A DNA stretch of 64,000 nucleotides from Lichina pygmaea. Its lineage: Eukaryota > Ascomycota > Lichinomycetes > Lichinales > Lichinaceae. Location: assembly GCA_963422465.1 (NCBI GenBank), contig OY730169.1:4402001-4466000 (forward strand), read 5' to 3'. Made by a program: the position numbers and the translations under genes. Shown here in pieces: positions 27,706 to 42,350 of the stretch (positions within the stretch are counted from its first letter, which is position 1; every line of letters starts with the position of its first letter). Under the pieces are notes generated by a model, which made no database searches, was not told the DNA's origin, and saw only the letters and a list, made by a program, of their open reading frames with translations.

Positions 27706-30055
27706 GGCAGACGGCGAACGTCGCCAGACGATGGGTGCCGGGGGGGGGGGGGGGGGAGGGACCCTTCCTGCGAGTCAGTCGAGCCAAGAGGCGCCGATCA
27801 AACCGACGCGGTCGCAAGAACGATCGATGCTGCGCTCACCTGGGGTCGACGTTCGCACCAGGTCAGAGAAGAAGGATGGAAGGCGAGGACTGCGACATCG
27901 GGGGTTCGGCGCAACGTCTTGAAACGACGTCTTCGACCTCCTCGACCTCGGCGCCGGCGCAAGTGGGCGAAAGACAAGGCCGACCGGATGAACAGTAGCG
28001 AGTTTCAGGGCCGGCAGAATATCTCTCGAGAGGCGGGTCAAGAACGAGATCCAGTGCCGGATCCCGAACGGGGGGGGAGGGAAGACGTTCCTGAGGCAGC
28101 GGGCCAGGCACGGCCGGCGTTATCGCTCGATCTACGAGCTCGCGCGGGCCAGGGCCGAGAGAGAGGAGGATGCGGACGACGGGGAAGAGGGCGCAGAGAA
28201 GGAGAGAGCGAGTGGTCGGCGCAAGAGAGTTCTGCGGGCCGACGGTCGAAAGTGGAGATTCAGGAGGGAGCCAAGCTTCGGTCCGGCCGTGCGAACGCTC
28301 AGGGACGAGGCTCCGGGACGGTCGACGATGCGGTCGACATCGGCCGAGGTAGGCTTGTGCCGCACGTACTTTGGTACAGTACCAGGACGTACGGTACGTA
28401 CGCAAGTGCCGACTCGAGCCGACTCCTGCAGCGCGCGTGCCCAGAAGAGGCGCTGGCGGTCCGGTCGTGGTACGTACGGCGACGCCGCGGCGGGAGCAGC
28501 ACCAGCACCAGCACCAGCACCAGCACCACCTCCCCCCTTTAAGCGCCGGCGCCGTTCCCCAGGCGAATGATGTCGCAGGAACGGTAGCGATGCCGTGACC
28601 GGAAGAAGAAACGAGACTGGGTTCGTCTGGATCTGGACCTAGGACGTGGAGAGACTGGGCCGCAAGAGAGAACAAGAAAGAAGCGTCGTCGCAGATCCGT
28701 CTCCGCCGAGAGTCTGATGCCGGGTTCTCTCGCCCGTACGTACGGCGGCGTACGCATGTACCGACAGGGTCTTTAGTGTCGCCGTCGCCGTGACCACCTT
28801 CCGCCGGAGCTTTGACGGCTCACTTGTGAAAGACTCTGTACTTCCGCCGGGCCCGGCCACGACCGCGACCGTCCACGGCCGAGACGACTGCAACGCCGCC
28901 GCGGCGACGCAGCGACTCCCTCCTTCGTCTGTCGATCTGCCGCCTCGCCAAAGGGATCATCGGGCATTCAAGCTGTCGCTTCCCTTTTCCGTTCGCGGCC
29001 TGTTCGCCGTTGTCTCGCCTGAGGAAGTTCGGTCGCTTCTGCCTGTCCGAGCCAAATCTAGAGCGTTGGCTGAGGCGGCCACGGCCGTTGTGCCGTACGA
29101 GTGGTCCCCCCCGACGTCTCGCGCGGACGATCGGAAGAAGGCGTGACACTCGCCGCAGCCGCAGTCGGAAGCGGTCAGCCTGTGCCGTCCCTGCCGCTTA
29201 CCGCACACTACATTACCTAATACGGACCGTGACTCATCCGACGGTGCAACTTCATACGTATGTACGGAGTACGGAAGTACTGTACGAGTCGGTGTGTGCA
29301 TTGGCCGGTCCGCGGTAGGCTAAGCTAGGCTAGGCTACAGTAGGCCTCAAGGCCCAGGCTAAGCGCCGCTTGCCTGTTGTGCCTGCGCCCCTGAAAGATT
29401 GCACGACACGTTAGGTATCGGCGCGGACGAATGGTAAATGTAGGTCGATGACGAATACTGATACGGCCACGCAGTCTAGCGCCTCTTGGATGTAGCGCTC
29501 CAGTCCCGCCAGGCCGACGCAGGTACGTGCCTGCAGGCCCGGCACAGCGACGGAACGGCTGGTGTTGCGACGCCCCCTGGCCTGGCTGGCCGTAAGGGAT
29601 CCCTTGCCTAAAGTTACGACGACCGGGGGGCGCTCCTGCACCTCGTACTTATCGTACGGCACAGGAGTGCACTTACAGTACTGCTAGCCGTAGGCTTCCG
29701 GGAACGCCGGCATGAGGCTAAGGATCAGGGCCACCATGCGCGCCTTGAACGTTCGAATGCTCCGAAGATCAAGGTCTTATCAACCGAGACGAGGCCTCAT
29801 CTCGCCAACAAACAATATTTTCTAGCGGCATTGGCGCCGATCAGGCCTTCTCTCTTAGACAACAGCAACAACAGAGAAAAGCGCCGACGGAAGGATGAGA
29901 AAAAAGAGAAGGAAAGAAGGAAAGAAGAGGACTGGGCCATGTGAGCATCTCGAGGCGGCATGAGGCCCGCCGTCTCGACTTTTTCTTCTTGGGTTCGGAC
30001 GCCAATCCGAGGCCCCTGATCGTTTTCGATCGACCGTGGATCTACCGGGTGGCGT

Positions 30056-30093
30056 GGCGTGCGCGGCGTGCGCGGCGTGCGCGGCGTGCGCGG
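30056..30093. repeat. Short 9-mer tandem repeat
   Basis: About four copies of GCGTGCGCG in intergenic DNA. Confidence 0.85.
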
Positions 30094-31721
30094 CTTTCCC
30101 TCGCTCCAAGAGGATTAGACCCGTTCGAGATCCTGTCGAGCTTCCGACCGATCGCGCGTCGACCGTCGGCGGTCGAGCTTCGGAGTGTCGACGCCGCGAG
30201 ACGGATCGTCGGAGCACGGTCCAAGCGGACGACGGTCTGCTTTCTCCTCGAGTCGTTGGTCGACCCCGTCTCGGACGGTCGCACCGGCCTTCTGTCGACA
30301 CGGCACGCCGTCCCATCTCGAACGGCGCCGCCAATCAGAAGGTTGAGAGCGCGGCCCACGCAAGAGGCCGGTGTAAAAACAGAAACCGGCCGGGGTCATG
30401 CGAGGCATCATGACGTACGTGTGTGTACCGTGTGGAGCCGGGGTACGACGTACATACGTACCGTAGCCAGGCGTGGCAGGAAGGGAGGGGGAGCGGAGGG
30501 AGGAGAGAGACGTGGACACGGCGGGCACGATGTCCGACAAAACCGAGTGCTGGCCGACCCGTTCTTCCGTCGGACATCGCTCGCGGAGCAGACAGATGCC
30601 CCCCTCCATGCAACTTTCCACTTCCCGTGCCCCCCTTCGTACGCAAGTACTGTACTTCGGTGGATACCTTGGAATCAGCAACGGCCGCTGCCGGCCCAGC
30701 TCGAAACTTCCGACAAAAGTCCCCACCCCCCTGAAAATACCACATACCGTACGACGTCGAGTACGAGATCCGATCGCGTCGACCCAGAGTTGGGCATTTG
30801 AATTCGACTAGAAAAAATAAAATAAATCGCGACTGAGAAATGTACTGCGGGCCGAGTGACGCTTCCAAGAGTTATGACATCTGGGGTCTGTTCGACTTGG
30901 GGAAGACACTTGGGATTTACTCGTACTAGGTACTGTACTACATGGCGTTGGCTCGGAGGGTGTATGTACTGTACATTACATACCTCATCGTGTACGCTTG
31001 AACAGCGCGGGCGTGGAAGTACAGTACAGCGGCGCCGTGAAAGTGCAGAGGGGGGCCCTGGTAAGTCAAAAGTTGCAAGAGGGGGGGACGTCAGGTGAAT
31101 TGTCTGTTTGAGAAGATGCTACGTAACGTACTTCTGCATGGAGGTATAGAGTGTCAGAAGTCATGCCCTGCCCACCTAGCCCAGCACGCCTAGATACAGG
31201 GGAGTACACGCACAATTCCAGCACACCATGCTCTAGCCACCCGGTGACCGATCACCGAATACCGCTCTCACGACTTTCCGTCACTAGCCCCCCCTACAAC
31301 CCAACGTTTTGTCGGCCTTTGAACGAACACCCACCAGAGAACCAGAACCTTTCCATCTTGCTGCAGCGCTTCTGTCACCAACTCTTGTCCTCCTGTTTTC
31401 GGCTCCTCCTTCCCATCGTACGACGATGCACTGCGACGGTGCTGTGACTCGGTACAGTAACCGCCACCGAGAAACCGTACTCGTAGACTGCGACTTCGCT
31501 TCCTTCGCGATCGTCCTCGGCTCGAGCGGCCGTCGATGCCGGTCGGTAGGCATCGTCGGTCACCGTCGGTCACCACTAAGTTTTACCGACCCGAATACCC
31601 CACCGACAGACCGACCACGAAAGGAAGAAAGTCGGCCATCGGGAAGAAGGAGCGGAGCACATACTGTACTTACGTACTCCGTACAATGCTCTACGGAGTA
31701 CACCTCTTTGAAAGAAGTCGA

Positions 31722-31757
31722 CGCCCGTGACGCCCGTGACGCCCGTGACGCCTGTGA
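31722..31757. repeat. Short 9-mer tandem repeat
   Basis: Four copies of CGCCCGTGA, the last slightly changed (CGCCTGTGA). Confidence 0.85.
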
Positions 31758-32645
31758 CATGTGTGTCGGAGTGTGACCACGTAAAATTAGCTCCGTCAGC
31801 GCCTACTCCTACCTACGACTATGCCCTGCCGAGCCTCCATCACTCTACGTATCTTCTTCTCCTGTATCCTCCCAGCACTTGTCCTTTGCGTACGTAGACC
31901 ACGTTGGCTCCGCACGCCGTGCCAGCGGACCGAGTCTCTACCTGATCGGTAGATTGGATATGATACGACGGTGAAGTGTGGTTGATGTTCGTCGTACGTA
32001 GTACTGTACCAGAACGACCTCTTGGGAAGATCCTTCTCGTGGAAGAAAGCCCCTCGGCTCGTACTTGCCCGTGGCTCGGTCGAGCCCGGACCGAGAGACT
32101 ACAGCTTCAGGGCGCCATCTGGTTTGCCTAGATCGATCCATCGTCGTACTTTACTTGCTTTGTCTGAACGACAGAACTGTCGTCGCTACATCGAGCCTCT
32201 CGTCTCCTGCTGTACGTACAGGCTCACCGGAAAGAGTGACGGGTTTCCAAACACTCGACTTACCCCACCGGCTCAACGATTCCCCCCCCACCCCGATAGA
32301 TCCCTAGGTGACCGCGCTTCTTCGACGTGCATCTAGCCTTGGCTCTACAACGGTCGGGGGAAGAAGGTCCGGCTGTAGAGAAGCTCGGCACATCACTCCT
32401 CTTGGTCCAAAAAGTGAAAGCTTTTTTCGGTCCGACGGACCACGAACGGGACAAGAGGAGGCTTGTCCGCCTGGTTCCCCATCGTCGATTCTCTAACCTT
32501 CTCTACGTTCCTTTCGTGCCCACGCGAACGCTGCCGCGCGGTCCGACGGAGATCCTCATCGTCGTTGAAGGAGAAACCCTGTCGGATCGGCGCTTCGTCG
32601 TGTCCTTCCCGAGAGCCTTCGCCTCGCTCCCGAGACGGCCGAACC

Positions 32646-35250
<2,605 letters not shown>

Positions 35251-37431
35251 GGTCAAATGGTGTTGTCGTCCTTAGTTGTTCACGAACAAGGTAAGGGCCA
35301 GGGAACAATCAAGATCGAATAGGAACGCGCTGGCGAGTTCACGAGCTGCTCTCGTCGGAGTGATGGGCGACCGTAAGGGTAGACTGTGAATGATCTGTGG
35401 ACAAAGCAAACGGGAAAGCGGTTTCCAGCTTCCAATGGTGACGACAAGAAACAAAAACACGACGCAGGCAAACCGGTCAAGTTGGCCGGTTTGTGCTCTT
35501 TCGACGACGACGACGAAGCCCAGTGCGGCAAAGGAGGGCGATGGCCAGGCCCGGTTCAAGACGAGCTCGGAAGCCAAGGGAAGCGAGGCGAAGGATGGTG
35601 ACGATGGGGATAATCGATGGCCGAGGAGTGACGATGCTTGATGCTACCGAGAAGACGAGTTGCGAGGAGGAGAAGAGTTGACGGCCGGCCCTAACAGTCG
35701 TCTACTTTTATAGGGCAAACGGTTTCCGCCGGACCCTTTTTCGAGCCGGATCGACCTACTTTTGCAAGCTCTCTGGGACAAGAAAGTCTCTCCTGAGACG
35801 GTGGGCCAGAAATCCAAACACCAATTTGTGGAAGGCGGTCAATACGTTCGCCGTCGGTGGCAGCCTTCTCTTTCGGCCGTTCGTTGTTCGAGCGTCGGTG
35901 TAGGCCGTGCCCCCAGCAAGGCAGGCCCCCGATACCCGACACCATATCAAGCAGAGATGGCATGCGAGGGGAGGGGTATCAACACACAAGCCCCCGCATC
36001 GGCTGACTAAGCCATCCCCCAGCTAGTCCCTACAGAGACCGATCAAGCAGATAGCTGGAAGGAGCTCTCTAATTAGTGGCCCGACACCCACGACCTAGCA
36101 CTTGTTTTTGCAGCCTCTCGGTACGTTTATTTGGCCCAAACAAGCTCATGCTAACAATGCTTTCGCTATCCAGCCCTGTCGGAAAGTACTAATTGCATCG
36201 TACATGTCATACGCACGTACCGTACGTATGTGGTACTGTAGTCCGTACCGTAAGCAAGGAAAGCTAGGGAGATAAAGGCTGCCGATAACTCTAGTGGCAA
36301 CACAGATAGGGGTTCATGCTTCTGCGCACGCTACGGTACTCGGAAAAGGAAAGGCAGAGCCTCCGAAAATAAACATCCTTGGCGTAGCTGTCCGGGATCA
36401 TCAGTACGTAATTAGCGTGCGTACGGATTTGAATGCTATATTGAGAGCAACTCGCACGTACGTGCGTAACGTACGTAGGTTTCATGTTGCCACTCTGGAC
36501 GTTCGTGCTACGACTTCTTACGTACTGTCCATACAGTACGAAACGTACGTGGCATGAGATGCAATCATTGAGACGATTCGGCATCGTACGGGAAGGTCCT
36601 GTCAGCTGGTCTATGCGTCGGCGCCACCACCAGACGGAAGATGCTGCATGGCTTGACCTAGGCCTTGCAGGTCTAACTCTGATGTCCGTCCGTACGCACG
36701 GGAGTACGTCACGGACGCTTCAATCAGTCGTTCTATTAGCGCGCCGATACGCGACGGCTGGAAAAGTGCAAGAGGGGGGAAGAGAGCTCGCCGAAGATTT
36801 GGATGGATACGTCCGTGTGTGCGTCTCTTCGCCTCGGACCGCCAGACCGTTCTGATACCGAGGCTGTCACCGAGAGGTTCTGTGTCGGCGTGGACGAGGC
36901 AGCCTTGTCTCGCAGCGGCCTGTTACTGCAGTTCTATCGGGCCAGGCGGGCCAGTCCAGCCTCGGCAGTTGCGGGAGCTTACCGTACGGCACCGTAACGC
37001 GAGGAAGAGCCAGGCGGGAGCGCCTCGGCGGCGATGTCGTCATCTTCCAACGCCCACGGTGCCTTAAAGGGGGGTCGAGGCTAAGCGGTGACTAGGCCAG
37101 GCTAAGGGCCACCCACTCGTCGTATGCTCGTCTTGTCCAACAGCATGGAGTCCATCTGCGTACCTGCCGAGATCGATCTGGTTGTGGCACGTGGGGAGTT
37201 CGAAGGCTAGAAGGCGACCCGCTCGAGCATGCCCACCTCTTTGGTCGTATGCATCATAGGTCTGTCAGCTTACGACGACATGGGTGGCCAATCCTCTGTC
37301 TCGGCATGTCCTCGTTCTCTGAGACTGCTGTGGCATGTCATACAAGCAAGGGCCTACCACTGGTGGTGGTGGTAGCACCAGGCCCCTGGCTTGAACTCTG
37401 GGATCTCTACCGTAATACTTTCCAAGCCTTA
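35251..37431. other. Intergenic region upstream of GFA1
   Basis: GFA1 promoter and leader at the left. GTAC palindromes are dense at 36200-36550 and 36690-36710. The short ORFs have no recognisable similarity. No gene supported. Confidence 0.5.
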
Positions 37432-37600
37432 TGCTGGAGCTACAAGGCATCGGCCTACTCTGAGAGAGGAGAAGAAGCTGTCGATTGGAGCCCCTCTGGA
37501 GTCGAGGGCTATAAAGCCTCGACTAGCTGACTAACTCTACTGACTACCGGTACCGTACCGTAAGCTAGGTCTACCCCTGGCCCTACCTAGGGCCGCAACA
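37432..37600. mobile_element. Solo LTR-like insertion, copy 1, with 5-bp target duplication
   Basis: A 169-bp segment begins TGCTGGAGCTACAAGGCA and ends GGCCGCAACA (TG...CA termini). It is flanked by perfect CCTTA repeats (37427-37431 and 37601-37605). It contains a GGCTATAAAGCC TATA-like motif. A second related copy lies 438 bp to the right with a different target duplication, which shows two separate insertions. No internal retrotransposon sequence is present, so this is a solo LTR or a very small non-autonomous element. Confidence 0.8.
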
Positions 37601-38037
37601 CCTTACTATGGCCGAATCTCGACGGCGTAGCTCTACCCTCACCTGAAGATTGAGAGCAAGAAAAACACCGGTGAGATGAGACATCTACAACCAGACATCC
37701 TACAAGATAGATCTTGGAGGTGGACTCGAATTCTAAGCAACACCGACGCCGCTAAAAGCATCCGGTACTGTACCGGTAGCTTCCAGTAGGGTGGGTCTCT
37801 CCCGCTACTCGAGTACCACGTATTTTTATCAGATCTCTTTGCCTTCGAGCTTCTTCTAATCCTGTCCATTTCCTGTGTGTTCCTGCAACAAGCACTACGT
37901 CGAGGATCGTCACTCCCTCCCCTCCGCCTCAAACCACATGCAGTACCGGTACTGAGCCAGTACCGGTATACGGTACCGTAGTAACTAGCTTTCCAGGCGT
38001 ACCGGTGATGTCTAGTTTTTCTTCTACCAAAGGATAT
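37601..38037. other. Intergenic spacer between two LTR-like insertions
   Basis: No coding sequence seen. Contains GGTACCGTACC-type palindromes (37770-37775, 37940-37980). Confidence 0.5.
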
Positions 38038-38197
38038 TGCTGGAGCTACAAGGCAATGGCCTGCTCTGAGCGGGGAGAAGATGATTATCATAGACGCCCT
38101 CTCGGACCCGAGTGCTATACTGTGTGGCCCCCTATCCAGCTGACTAACACTACGGTACGGTACTGACTAAGCCAGCCTTAGCCCTGTGGCCGCAACA
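38038..38197. mobile_element. Solo LTR-like insertion, copy 2, with 5-bp target duplication
   Basis: A 160-bp segment similar along its length to 37432-37600: it starts TGCTGGAGCTACAAGGCA and ends GGCCGCAACA. It is flanked by perfect GATAT repeats (38033-38037 and 38198-38202). Several differences from copy 1 are transitions. Same orientation as copy 1. Confidence 0.8.
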
Positions 38198-38864
38198 GAT
38201 ATTACTGATCACTGGATCTAATTATCGGTTTCTTGTTGCGGTTTGCAATCGAGCACTTGATCGGCAGGAGCATACCGTAAAGATACTGGTGCTTGGATAC
38301 TATGGTACATCTGTGCCCGGATCTGGATGCAGAGGACCGAGCCATCCCTCTTGCTACAGCTGAGACAGGGCTATATCAGACTACCGGTACTGCGTACATC
38401 GTCTTTCGACGCGAAATCACGTTACTCGGTCTATTAGAGATGACGCCTTGGCGTGAACAACAGCCGACCAAAGACAAACATACGACTACCAAGGAGAAGC
38501 GGGCCATTGTACCGGCTGACTTGCAGCTTTACATGGTGGAAACCAAGCTTGATTCCGTGGAAGCATGACTTCCCGTGGATAGAGAGTCCTAAGGCTGTTG
38601 ACGATGTGAGGAAGGAGGAGAGACGAAGGTAGCAGAAAACCCAAAAGGAGCTCGGCCGTCTGCCGGACCTGAGAGAAACGCCCATGTACCCCCTTCAGCC
38701 AAACGTCTTCCGTCCTCCAGCGAGAAGAGTCATGCTGCTTTTCGATTCACCTGTTGCAGGTAGACGCATTAACCCCCTGACCACCTCCACAACCAAGGAT
38801 TCCAAGTGGAAACACCAACCATTTTCCCGAGTCTCCAATTGCACGGCCAGATCATGGTCGGCCC
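38198..38864. other. Intergenic region downstream of HSP30
   Basis: HSP30 3' flank. Short ORFs at 38293-38568 (+) and 38434-38685 (-) have no recognisable family. No gene supported. Confidence 0.45.
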
Positions 38865-39545
38865 CTATTCGATGTTGATGCGCCTGGCTTGCTGAGCGGC
38901 AGCCTTGGGCACGCGGATGCTGAGAACGCCGTCCCTGAGGCTTGCCTTGACGTTGTCCTGGTCAACGCGGGTGGGGAAGCCGAAGCTCCGGTGGAACTCG
39001 CCCACGGTGCGCTCCGTGACCCAGTACTTGGAGTGGCCGACGTCGGAACGCTGGCCCTGCTGGCCGACCTGTTCTTGGGCGTCCTGGTCCTCATCCTCGA
39101 CCGTGGCTTTGTGGGACTTCTCTTCGCCCGCTTCGCCCGTGATGCGACCTTGCTCGGGATAGCCCGCCTGGTAGTCACGCTCGACGCGGCCCTTGATGAC
39201 GATCGTGTGCGGGTCCGAAAACTCGATGTGGATGTCCTTCTGGTCGATGCCTGGCAGCTCGCCGTGCAGCTCGTAGGCATCCTTCGTCTCACGAACGTCG
39301 AAGCGTGGCTGGAACGATTGGATTGATTGACCGCCACGACGGCTCACGGTTCGGTGGTTGTCATAGTCGTCGAGCAGGCGGAAGAGGGGGCCGAACTCGC
39401 TGCCCGGGAGGGTCGGTAAGATCGACATGTTGTTCAGGTGACGGCGCTGAGCGGCGATAGCAACAGTGATCTTGGGAAGGGGTGGTTGTCTTGACGCTCT
39501 GGAGAAAAGGTGAGATGCCCTTGAGAGTGCTCTGACCGATCGCAT
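38865..39545 (-). CDS. HSP30: Small heat-shock protein, Hsp20/alpha-crystallin family
   Basis: ATP-independent chaperone that holds unfolded proteins. Single exon. From ATG 39545 it is 226 residues; from the in-frame ATG at 39428 it is 187. The core begins SILPTLPGSEFGPLFRLLDD, close to fungal HSP30 N-termini, so 39428 is the conserved start. However 39545 is the first ATG after the TATA box, and the extra 39 residues (MRSVRALSRASHLFSRASRQ...) are basic, without acids, like a mitochondrial presequence. The alpha-crystallin domain shows FDVRETKDAYELHGELPGI and, after the usual charged insert, FHRSFGFPTRVDQDNVKASL and DGVLSIRVPK. Upstream heat-shock elements predict strong heat induction. Confidence 0.93.
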   Translation of the reverse strand: MRSVRALSRASHLFSRASRQPPLPKITVAIAAQRRHLNNMSILPTLPGSEFGPLFRLLDDYDNHRTVSRRGGQSIQSFQPRFDVRETKDAYELHGELPGIDQKDIHIEFSDPHTIVIKGRVERDYQAGYPEQGRITGEAGEEKSHKATVEDEDQDAQEQVGQQGQRSDVGHSKYWVTERTVGEFHRSFGFPTRVDQDNVKASLRDGVLSIRVPKAAAQQARRINIE

Positions 39546-39626
39546 GTGTCGGCTTGGATGCTTCTCTTGTTGGTGTTGTGAAGAGAGGAGAGACCGGGGG
39601 AGGGAGACAAAGGGAGTGGAGGGGGG

Positions 39627-39634
39627 TTTATATA
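39627..39634 (-). promoter_or_regulatory. TATA box of HSP30
   Basis: TATATAAA on the minus strand, 82 bp upstream of the first in-frame ATG (39545). Position and sequence fit a strong inducible promoter. Confidence 0.75.
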
Positions 39635-39648
39635 GACAGAGCCAGTGT

Positions 39649-39723
39649 TTCTGGAATCTGTCAGAGACATCATGAAGTCATAGTGGGCCTTCTCCAACAT
39701 TCTCCGCGAATCTTCTGCGATTC
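39649..39723 (-). promoter_or_regulatory. Heat-shock elements of HSP30
   Basis: Inverted TTC/GAA units just upstream of the TATA box: TTCTGGAA at 39649-39656, and a cluster at 39700-39723 with GAATCTTC at 39708-39715 and flanking TTC units. This is the Hsf1 site pattern (alternating nGAAn). They may also act on the divergent gene at 39814. Confidence 0.65.
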
Positions 39724-39813
39724 CACCGTTACGTGAGGTTGACGTGCCTATGACCGTTAGTGCGGGGCAGTTCTGGATCCTTCGGGGGCTTTCCGTCACA
39801 CACTTCTGAAATA

Positions 39814-40304
39814 ATGGACCCTCGCACGCCTGAAGAAGTGAGAGATCCGTACGAGCTTCAAAAGTTCGTGGGCGCTCTTCACAGTCATGCCATCCCACGT
39901 GACTGCCAGTACGTATCAAGCTTGCTCTCGCCCTCGTCCTCTTCGTTCCTCCGCCCGACCAACATCTTTGATGTCCGGCGACGAGAGCAGCTCCAGCTGC
40001 CTCCGACCTCTACGTAAGAGATGCTCGATCGCGCCAAAGTCCCTGGTGTTGATTCCAACCGCCTTTCTGAACTCGGCCCTACATCATCTCCACATGGGTC
40101 AGCGCGTTTTCAGTCAACCAGCAGGAGATGGGCTTGACCGTACCGGGCAAAGTCCCGAAATTTCTGGTCGGATTTCTAGATGATGCTCAGTTATCAGGCC
40201 CCAGAAAACGAAATCGTTGGCCGTCACGCTACCTCGGGCTTCCTTCGAGCTGCTCGCAGGCACTGTCGGTACAATCTCAGGACCTCTCTCTGCAAGCCGG
40301 ATAG
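39814..40304 (+). CDS. Small hypothetical protein divergent from HSP30
   Basis: Proposed exons 39814-39912 and 40125-40304 (92 residues) joined by GTATCA...CAGCAG. Exon 1 begins MDPRTPEEVRDPYELQKFVG and includes ALHSHAIPRDC; exon 2 has MGLTVPGKVPKFLVGFLDD then a basic stretch (GPRKRNRW). These segments look protein-like, but I do not recognise them. Alternative splicing choices are possible, including use of a GTACGT donor three bases earlier. It shares a 268-bp upstream region with HSP30. Confidence 0.35.
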
Positions 40305-41468
40305 CTTCATGACGCTTGACATGAAGACCGTAGGAACATGGACGTTGCACAGAGGTCAGCGGGTGCGTTATGTCAGCAACCACGTGATCCGAGCAGAGCC
40401 GCACTCCTTGATCTTTAACGTCACCTGTCCCCTTGGAAACTGGAAGAGTCCTGGTGGCTCAAGACAGAACTGCTATGTATGAAGCTGCCTCGTCGACCAG
40501 TTGACTACGAGACAAGATGGAGTACTGTATCCTACTGCGTCAAGTTTCATATCGCCTTTTTCGAGGCAGCTTTTACAGGGGCCATCTTCACGCACCTGGT
40601 AGGGGACGGTATGCCTTTCTCCGATGCTCTTGACCCTAGTCATGCCACTTGTACCAGGATGGATGGATGGGCGACGCAGATGCTAATCGTCGACTGGAGC
40701 AGGAACTCAAGTGTGCAACATGGGCCTCATCTCGTCATTCTCTAACCTACAAGTGCCGAAACAACCCTGGCGTGCCGAGCGTCTGGCCAATTATGGTTGC
40801 TGGGCCTGGTTGTTGAGAGCTCCCACGCTCGTGGAATGAGAATCCCCGCCCGCCACATCTGATGGAAAGATCTGTCCTGGGAGCCTAGCAAAAAAGCGTA
40901 AAGGCGACTTTAGAGCTCGATCATACAGGCATCTGGCCTCTGGGATCTTCCTCGACCGGCGGTCTTTCCAGCTCAGGCCAGGGAGACCAGGCATATCGAA
41001 GTGCGGGCAACTACGCTGTGCTTGTGGCGGCCTGTGGACAAGGTGCTCTTACTTCTTTCGCTGTCGTTCTTTCCACGTACTCAGCCTAGCGTTGTTCCTT
41101 CCATTACCAGACGTTGTTTGAGGAACACCGTCCGACAAGGTTGTGCATTGGCAGCGCAGTCGAAAATTGGGCTCACCAATGTCTCTCCCTATCTCGAGTC
41201 CGTACTGACCTCTGCATGTACCTTGAGGGAAGAGCAATTGAAAGGAGCGGCTCCTGGCCGATACGATAGTCAAGGCCATGGCACACCAATTTGATAAGAT
41301 ATCCCCTTCCAACCATACCGCTCCCTCTCTCTCTCCGCCATCTTCGTTGTCGACTTTTGGATGCAAAAGTAGCCGTAGCTGCTCAGTCGCCTTCGACCAT
41401 CCGGCGTTCAGCAAACTTCTCAAGATATTTCTGGTCCTCAGCCTCTAAGATCGAATCAGTCGTCCAAC
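40305..41468. other. Intergenic region upstream of the disrupted secreted-protein gene
   Basis: No supported gene. ORFs of 60-124 codons on both strands lack recognisable similarity. The right end should hold the promoter of the gene starting at 41469. Confidence 0.45.
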
Positions 41469-41831
41469 ATGCTTCACAAGTCAATATTCCTGGTGGCTCT
41501 GCAGGTTGCCATCATCCGTCCAGCCACTGCGGAAGATCCAAGATACTGGGACACTCGCTACGCCCATATAACGGATGGCGAACCCATGATCCCGACCACA
41601 AGGTCTGCATCTGCTTGTAGGTGTCATCACAATGGTGATGCGCTACTGATCACCACCACTGTCTTGCAGTGCACCTATCCCTGTCGCAGCAGCAGACGTG
41701 GCATCGGTCGAACTCGAGATCTTCAGTCGTGAGCTCCAAACCCATTCCGGCTGGGTGGATCCCAGTTGTGTTGACCGCGAAGCCAGGCTTCTCTGGCCCG
41801 GCGAGACGCGCAATTCATCCTCCGCGGATCT

Positions 41832-41845
41832 ACAAGCGACAGACT
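41832..41845. repeat. Left target-site duplication of the LINE
   Basis: ACAAGCGACAGACT, identical to 47162-47175. The two copies bracket the LINE exactly. Confidence 0.92.
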
Positions 41846-42350
41846 CAAAAACTCTTCCCAGAACCACGCTGTTCAAGGACCATCACTTTTGGTAAAGACA
41901 GCAATTTGTCATATGTTCTGGAAAACAGCCGACATCCTGTCCTGACCCACCCAAACCTTAAGGTGAAAACCCATCACCTTTGAGAATCACACATGATTGT
42001 CAAAAGTTGTGATCTTGGAATCCACGATCTGTTTCTTCAACAACCAGCAATCCAGCCACAACCAGAGAGAGAGAGTCTCAGGATAAGAGGAATAGTTAGA
42101 GTCTGACTGACTCTGGAGCTAGCAGAGTCCTTGACTCAAGGAAAGTCTAGATAGAGGGTCTGGTCCCTAGTCTAGGCAAATACTCCTAGCTTTACCCAGA
42201 GCTTAGTTGGAATAAGCTGCCCAGGAAAGTCTAGTCTTGGGGTCTGGTCCCAGGACTAGATTATTACTGCTGGGAAACCAGGTGACTCCTCTCTCTCTGG
42301 CACTACTTCACAGACTGGAAACAGTTAACCTGTGCCAAGCAAGCTCCACC

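Larger units (their letters stand above)
27706..32645. other. About 5 kb without a recognisable gene
   Basis: Includes the likely BEM3 promoter and leader at the left and the GFA1 3' flank at the right. Noted inside: a 17-nt G run (27740-27756), an AGCACC hexamer repeat (28494-28531), TAGGCTAAGC-type repeats (29318-29375), a GCGTGCGCG 9-mer tandem (30056-30093), a CGCCCGTGA 9-mer tandem (31722-31757) and many GTAC palindromes. ORFs over 200 codons here are Arg/Pro/Ser-rich, overlap each other on both strands and show no family signature. A non-coding RNA or an unrecognised gene cannot be excluded. Confidence 0.5.

Noticed and set aside
37432-38197. The two LTR-like copies as the two ends of one small retrotransposon
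   Set aside because: Each copy has its own, different 5-bp target duplication directly at its ends.
41669-41983. 104-codon ORF across the LINE 5' junction
   Set aside because: Its right half lies inside the LINE leader; only the part up to 41845 belongs to the host gene.
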